Below are positions 6,071-9,735 of a stretch of DNA of 9,735 nucleotides, in pieces. A program made the translations under genes and the position numbers. This DNA is from Candidatus Chloroheliales bacterium (lineage in GTDB: Bacteria > Chloroflexota > Chloroflexia > QHBQ01): positions 1 to 9,735 of the forward strand of contig QHBQ01000165.1 in assembly GCA_003243865.1 (NCBI GenBank), given 5' to 3'. The notes beneath the pieces were generated by a model. It was not told the DNA's origin. It saw only the letters and a program-made list of their open reading frames with translations, and ran no database searches. Each line of letters begins with the position of its first letter. The stretch's first letter is position 1.

Positions 6071-6844
6071 ATGACAGACAATAGTGCAGAGAAGCTAATC
6101 ATCCGCCTGGTCAACCTGACCCGCCGCTACAAGGTGGGGCCGAATGTGGTCGAGGCGGTCGCGGGGGTGAACCTGGAGGTCGCGGCGGGCGAGTTCGTCG
6201 CGCTGATGGGGGCGTCGGGCAGTGGCAAGTCCACCCTGCTCAATTTGCTGGGCGGGTTGGACACCCCCACCGAGGGCGAGGTCTGGGTGGGTAACGTGAA
6301 CCTGGCGACTGCCAAGCGCAATGTCCTCGACCAGCACCGCCGGCACACCGTCGGCTTCGTGTTCCAGAGCTTCAACCTGCTGCCCACCCGCACCGCGCTG
6401 GAGAACGTGGAGATGCCCCTGGTGTTGGTGGGCGAACGGCCCGCCGCCCGCCGCGCCCGCGCCGCCGAATTGCTCGCCCAGATGGGTCTGGCCCCGCGCG
6501 CCGACCACCTGCCCAACGCCCTCTCCGGCGGCGAACAGCAGCGGGTGGCGATCGCCCGCGCCCTCGCCAACAACCCGCGCATCCTGCTCGCCGACGAGCC
6601 GACTGGCAACCTCGACTCAAAAAATGGCGCTGAGGTGATGCGCATCCTGCGCGCGCTCAACCAGGAGCGCGGCCTCACCCTCATCGTCGTCACCCACGAC
6701 CCGATCGTGGCCGCCTACGCTGACCGCATCGTGCGCCTGCTCGATGGCAAGATTATCGAGATCAGCACGAACCCTGCACCCCCCGATGTAGGGGCGCAAT
6801 TGATTGCGCCCGCCGCGCCTGCGCCACAGGAGGTGACGGTATGA
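6071..6844 (+). CDS. ABC transporter ATP-binding protein, MacB/LolD-like
   Basis: The protein has 257 residues. ATG 6071 is preferred to the TTG at 6068, which sits on top of the purine stretch. All motifs are intact: Walker A GASGSGKST (47-55), Q-loop Gln99 (FVFQSFNLLP), signature LSGGEQQR (151-158), Walker B ILLADEPT (171-178) and switch His209 (VVTHD). The pattern is that of the MacB/LolD/FtsE group, which couples ATP hydrolysis to mechanical transmission across the membrane rather than ordinary transport. It overlaps the permease gene by ATGA. The domain ends near residue 233. The last 24 residues are a low-complexity tail, in which codons 240-248 are encoded by a copy of the dispersed palindrome, so the tail probably arose by repeat insertion near the old stop codon. 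Confidence 0.95.
   Translation: MTDNSAEKLIIRLVNLTRRYKVGPNVVEAVAGVNLEVAAGEFVALMGASGSGKSTLLNLLGGLDTPTEGEVWVGNVNLATAKRNVLDQHRRHTVGFVFQSFNLLPTRTALENVEMPLVLVGERPAARRARAAELLAQMGLAPRADHLPNALSGGEQQRVAIARALANNPRILLADEPTGNLDSKNGAEVMRILRALNQERGLTLIVVTHDPIVAAYADRIVRLLDGKIIEISTNPAPPDVGAQLIAPAAPAPQEVTV
6788..6814 (+). repeat. Dispersed 27-bp palindrome, copy 4, inside a coding region
   Basis: GTAGGGGCG, ten bases, then CGCCCGCC. The stem GGGCGCAAT (6792-6800) / ATTGCGCCC (6803-6811) is perfect. It is translated in frame as VGAQLIAPA near the end of the MacB-type ATPase. Confidence 0.8.
6828..6836 (+). promoter_or_regulatory. Strong Shine-Dalgarno sequence for the MacB-type permease
   Basis: AGGAGGTGA is fully complementary to the usual 16S rRNA tail and stands 7 nt (from the AGGAGG core) before ATG 6841. 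It lies within the last codons of the ATPase and supports translational coupling. Confidence 0.85.
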
Positions 6845-8169
6845 GGTTCCCCGATCTGCTGGGCAACTCGCTTGCCAGCCTGCGCCGCCGCAAGGTGCGC
6901 ACCATCCTCACCTCGATCGGCGTGTTCGTCGGCATCGTTACCATCGTCACGATGGTCAGCGCGGGCATCGGCGCGCAGCAGCAAGTCACCGCCACTCTCT
7001 CCGGCCTCGGCTTCGAGAGCATCACCGTCAACCCCAAGTACAGCAGCGGCAGCAGTAGCCCCAGCAACGTCCCCGCCCATCCGCTTACCCCAGCGGTAGT
7101 GGCGCTGATAAAGCAAATTCCTAACGTAGTCAGCGTCACTCCTGATATCAACCTGCCGGATGCCATTCCGGAGGTGGATATTAGCGTCAAAGGGGTATCC
7201 GCGCCGGTCTCATCCTTCTTCAGTAATGGGGGCGGCGTCAACATCCTGTCGGGCGGCCAGATTACCATGCTGGCGGGTCATGATTTCGATGCCAATCATC
7301 AGGATGGGGTCATCATCGGGGCGCAGAGCCTGTACAACAGCTTGCACCTGGTTAGCTCCTATCCGGCTGATGCGGCAGTCTACAATCAGCTACTCGGCAC
7401 TCCGGTTCAACTTACCGTAGTTGACCCCCGCGGCGAACAGCAGGTCTTTACTACCACCCTGGTTGGTGTGGATAACAGCACCAACCTTGACGACATTCGT
7501 GCCCCCGGTGCCCGCCCGGTCACGGTGAGAAATGCCTCGGTACGCATTGGCAGCAACGTCAAGGTCGCCATCGTGCAGTGGTGGTATCGCCAGCCCGACA
7601 TCCTGGAGAAGCGCGGTTACAGCCGCGCCACCGTCAAGGTTGACAGCGTTCCTCATGTAAACGCAGTTGCGGACAAGATCAGGGGCTACGGTATGCAGGC
7701 GGATACGGTATCTTCTTTGATTGACCAGATTAGCCGTGTCTTCACCATCTTGCAGGTGATGCTTACCTCGGTAGGGCTGCTCGCGCTGTTGGTTGCCAGC
7801 ATCGGCATCGCCAACACCATGATCATGGCGATCTACGAGCGCACTCGCGAGATCGGTGTGCTGAAGGCGCTGGGCGCGACCCGCGGCGACATTCTTGGTA
7901 TGTTCATGCTGGAGGCCAGCTTCATTGGCTTGCTGGGGGGTATCTTTGGGGTAATCGGCGGTTGGCTGCTCGACCTGCTGCTCAACTGGGGGCTGAACAC
8001 TTACCTGGCATCGCAGGGCTTCTACGTAAACCTGCAAATCTTCCAGGTCAACGCCGTGCTAATCATCGGCGCGCTCATCTTCGCGGCGTTTGTTGGCCTG
8101 CTCGCTGGTCTCTACCCCGCCCGCCGCGCCGCCCGCCTCGACCCACTGGCCGCGCTGCGGCACGAATGA
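6841..8169 (+). CDS. MacB/FtsX-type ABC transporter permease
   Basis: The protein has 442 residues with the four-helix MacB plan. A cytoplasmic amphipathic start (SLASLRRRKVRTILTSIGV) leads into helix 1 (about 22-42). A large external domain follows (about 43-300), then helices near 303-330, 358-382 and 404-426. Conserved family features are visible: YERTREIGVLKALGATRGDI after helix 2 and the ending YPARRAARLDPLAALRHE. It should dimerise and work with the ATPase upstream. The external domain is about 260 residues, roughly the size of MacB periplasmic domains, and contains a Gly/Ser-rich stretch (69-75). No MacA-like adaptor gene accompanies it, which is common in Gram-positive-like MacB systems. 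The stretch coding for the external domain has visibly weaker G/C preference at third codon positions than the flanks. The substrate is unknown. Confidence 0.93.
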   Translation: MRFPDLLGNSLASLRRRKVRTILTSIGVFVGIVTIVTMVSAGIGAQQQVTATLSGLGFESITVNPKYSSGSSSPSNVPAHPLTPAVVALIKQIPNVVSVTPDINLPDAIPEVDISVKGVSAPVSSFFSNGGGVNILSGGQITMLAGHDFDANHQDGVIIGAQSLYNSLHLVSSYPADAAVYNQLLGTPVQLTVVDPRGEQQVFTTTLVGVDNSTNLDDIRAPGARPVTVRNASVRIGSNVKVAIVQWWYRQPDILEKRGYSRATVKVDSVPHVNAVADKIRGYGMQADTVSSLIDQISRVFTILQVMLTSVGLLALLVASIGIANTMIMAIYERTREIGVLKALGATRGDILGMFMLEASFIGLLGGIFGVIGGWLLDLLLNWGLNTYLASQGFYVNLQIFQVNAVLIIGALIFAAFVGLLAGLYPARRAARLDPLAALRHE

Positions 8170-8318
8170 TTGTAGATTGTAGATTTAAGATTGCAGATTA
8201 GAGGCTGTTTAAGAACCGCTGGATTTGGGCGTAGGGTCGTGTGGCGCACGCCCTGCCGCCCAGCTTAGGACGCATTCGCCTTTCACAATCTACAATCTTA
8301 AATCTACAATCTGTAATC
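8168..8318. repeat. Inverted heptanucleotide repeat between convergent stop codons
   Basis: The left arm is GATTGTA, GATTGTA, GATTTAA, GATTGCA, GATTA (8168-8200). The right arm is CACAATC, TACAATC, TTAAATC, TACAATC, TGTAATC (8284-8318). The stretches 8174-8199 and 8287-8312 are reverse complements at 25 of 26 positions. The loop of 87 bp contains another palindrome. The element starts within the permease stop codon (8167-8169) and ends 3 bp before the stop of the NRAMP gene (8322-8324). It could act as a bidirectional transcription barrier, although the stems are A/T-rich. Confidence 0.85.
8231..8256 (+). repeat. Dispersed palindrome, copy 5, nested in the heptad repeat
   Basis: GTAGGGTCG, nine bases, then CGCCCTGC. 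AGGG-T-CGTG pairs with CACG-CCCT, with one bulged T, around TGGCG. Its ends are identical to copy 1. Confidence 0.75.
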
Positions 8319-8321
8319 AGT

Positions 8322-9735
8322 CTAATGTCCCCAGGTGACGACCAGCGCAACCGCCGCCGCGAACATCACGGCGGTAGTTATCCAACCGAGGATATTGCTA
8401 CCGTTGCCGTTGACCCGCTTGCCCATCACCTTCTTGTTGTTGGCAACCAGCATGATTACCACCAGCAACGGTGGGGCGAGGAAGCCGTTGATAACTGCAG
8501 TCCAGAACAGGGCGTCAATCGGGTTGATGCCGATAAAGTTGATCAGCATCCCGATGATGGTAGCGGCGGCAATCACGGCGTAGAACTGCTTGGCACGACC
8601 CGGCTTCTCGTCGAGGCCGAACTTCCAGCCGAACATCTCGGCAACGGCATAGGCGGCTGAACCGGTCAGGATTGGCACCGCCAGCAAGCCGCTGCCGATC
8701 AGCCCCAGCGCGAGCAGCAGCCCGGCGGCGTCGCCAGCGATTGGTTGTAGCGCCTGGGCCGCGTCGGTAGCTGATTGAATGTCTTTCTTGCCGTGAGTGA
8801 ACAGGGTGGCCGCAGTCGCCAGGATGATGAAGTACATCACCAGGTTGGAGAAGAGCATCCCGATGTTCACATCCCAACCGGTGTACTTCAACTCTTTATC
8901 GGTTGCCCCCTTGCGCTGCGAGAGGCTCTCGCGACCCTTGCTTACCTCTTCCTCTACCTCCTGACTGGCCTGCCAGAAGAAGAGATAAGGCGAGATGGTG
9001 GTGCCGAGGATAGCCACTAGGGTAGCCAGGAACTTACTATCGAAGCTAAAGGTGGGGGTGAAAGTGCCATGCAGCACATCGCCCAAGTTGGGGTTGGCGA
9101 AGAAGGCCGCACCGATATAGGCAAACAGGGCCAGAGTCAGCCACTTGAAGATGTTGGCAATCAGTCGGTAGGAACCCCAGATCTGCAGGGCCAGAATGAC
9201 CGCGGCAATTGGCACAATCATCGCCACGATCGGGATAGGCAGCAGCAGGTTGACGGCGGCAGCGATTGCGCCGATGTCCGCGCCCGCATTGATGGTGTTG
9301 GCAATCACCAAGGCCAGGATGGCGGGGTAAAGCACCAAACGGGGGTAGTGGCGGCGCAGAATACCCGCCAGACCCATACCGCTGACCATGCCGACCTTGG
9401 CGCAGATGAGCTGCACTGTCGCCATCAGCGGGTAGGTTACCAGCGCAAGCCAGAGGGTGGAGAAACCGAGCGAAGCGCCTGCCGTGCTGTATGTGCCGAT
9501 ACCAGAGGGATCATCATCCGAAGCGCCAGTGATCAGGCCGGGGCCGAGTACCTTGAACGCCCGCTTGAGCTTATTCGGCTCGTTCTCAATCTCCGCTTCG
9601 ATAGTGCCAGCGCCACCCGCCGTCTCCTTATGCGGGATAGTGGGGGCGTTCTGTTCCGACCGGATAGGAGGAAAGCTGATGGCCCTGCGACAAACCGATA
9701 GCACCGAAGCAGAAGAACAGAACGCCCCCACTATC
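8322..9735 (-). CDS. NRAMP-family metal ion transporter, divergent subfamily, 5' end partial or unresolved
   Basis: The frame is open to the window edge. No in-frame ATG precedes the conserved domain; GTG codons at 9731 and 9704 lack a ribosome site, so the start is probably outside. Numbering from the GTG at 9731, the first helix carries GPGLITGASDDDPSGIGTYS (63-82), and about eleven hydrophobic segments follow to residue 468. The overall pattern is NRAMP (proton-coupled divalent metal uptake in the cytoplasmic membrane). The metal-site motifs, however, differ from classical MntH: helix 1 has DPSG in place of DPGN, and helix 6 has TTISPYLFF where MntH has a motif of the form AVVMPHN. The helix-1 Asp (74) is kept, while the Asn and the soft Met ligand are replaced by Gly and Ser. 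Many bacteria carry this subfamily, and its ion is not securely known. The gene converges on the ABC operon and is probably transcribed independently. Confidence 0.88.
   Translation of the reverse strand, partial: IVGAFCSSASVLSVCRRAISFPPIRSEQNAPTIPHKETAGGAGTIEAEIENEPNKLKRAFKVLGPGLITGASDDDPSGIGTYSTAGASLGFSTLWLALVTYPLMATVQLICAKVGMVSGMGLAGILRRHYPRLVLYPAILALVIANTINAGADIGAIAAAVNLLLPIPIVAMIVPIAAVILALQIWGSYRLIANIFKWLTLALFAYIGAAFFANPNLGDVLHGTFTPTFSFDSKFLATLVAILGTTISPYLFFWQASQEVEEEVSKGRESLSQRKGATDKELKYTGWDVNIGMLFSNLVMYFIILATAATLFTHGKKDIQSATDAAQALQPIAGDAAGLLLALGLIGSGLLAVPILTGSAAYAVAEMFGWKFGLDEKPGRAKQFYAVIAAATIIGMLINFIGINPIDALFWTAVINGFLAPPLLVVIMLVANNKKVMGKRVNGNGSNILGWITTAVMFAAAVALVVTWGH
9636..9735. repeat. 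Perfect 20-bp inverted repeat ending exactly at the window edge
   Basis: Bases 9636-9655 (GATAGTGGGGGCGTTCTGTT) and 9716-9735 are perfect reverse complements with a 60-bp spacer. Because the second arm ends on the last base of the window, a foldback assembly artefact at a contig end is a real possibility. If genuine, it would be a strong hairpin at the 5' end of the NRAMP gene. Confidence 0.8.

Noticed and set aside
8201..8217. End of an IS5-like insertion sequence (GAGGCTGTTTAAGAACC).
   Set aside because: Only one short end-like string, with no partner end, no transposase remnant and no target duplication.
8168..8318. CRISPR array.
   Set aside because: The repeat unit is 7 bp without spacers and the two arms are inverted, not direct.

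Overview
This is a GC-rich bacterial chromosome segment with seven confident protein-coding genes, two of them cut by the window edges. It is rich in short palindromic and heptanucleotide repeats between the genes. Protein style, codon preference and the dense small repeats suggest a Chloroflexota-like bacterium; this is inference, because no rRNA or other marker gene is present.

Layout of the + strand: (1) 1-570, OmpR/PhoB-type response regulator, cut at its N-terminus. (2) 708-2126, membrane sensor histidine kinase. (3) 2252-3550, secreted lipoprotein with a LolA-like body and a DUF4367-like C-terminus, preceded by helically phased repeats that look like a binding site for an OmpR-family regulator. 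(4) 3551-3926, a repeat-filled gap. (5) 3927-5602, a translationally coupled BcrA-like ATPase and ABC-2 permease. (6) 5603-6070, a second repeat-filled gap ending in a TATAAT box almost touching the next start codon. (7) 6071-8169, a coupled MacB/LolD-like ATPase and MacB/FtsX-type permease. On the - strand, converging on these, 8322-9735 encodes an NRAMP-family transporter of a divergent subfamily, cut or ambiguous at its 5' end. A 150-bp inverted heptad repeat fills the gap between the two converging stop codons.

A plausible reading is an envelope-sensing and export module. The two-component system would sense an envelope or solute signal and control the lipoprotein and perhaps the two ABC exporters. 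The membrane-anchored lipoprotein could act as a sensor, chaperone or carrier outside the membrane, and the exporters would remove amphiphilic compounds or move lipidated substrates. No MacA-type adaptor is present in the window. The functional link between the blocks is inferred from proximity only.

The most distinctive signal is a dispersed palindrome of about 27 bp, GTAGGG(G/T)CG-N9-10-CGCCC(T/G)GC. It recurs in three gaps and once inside the coding end of the MacB-type ATPase. The inner stem sequence differs between copies but stays self-complementary.
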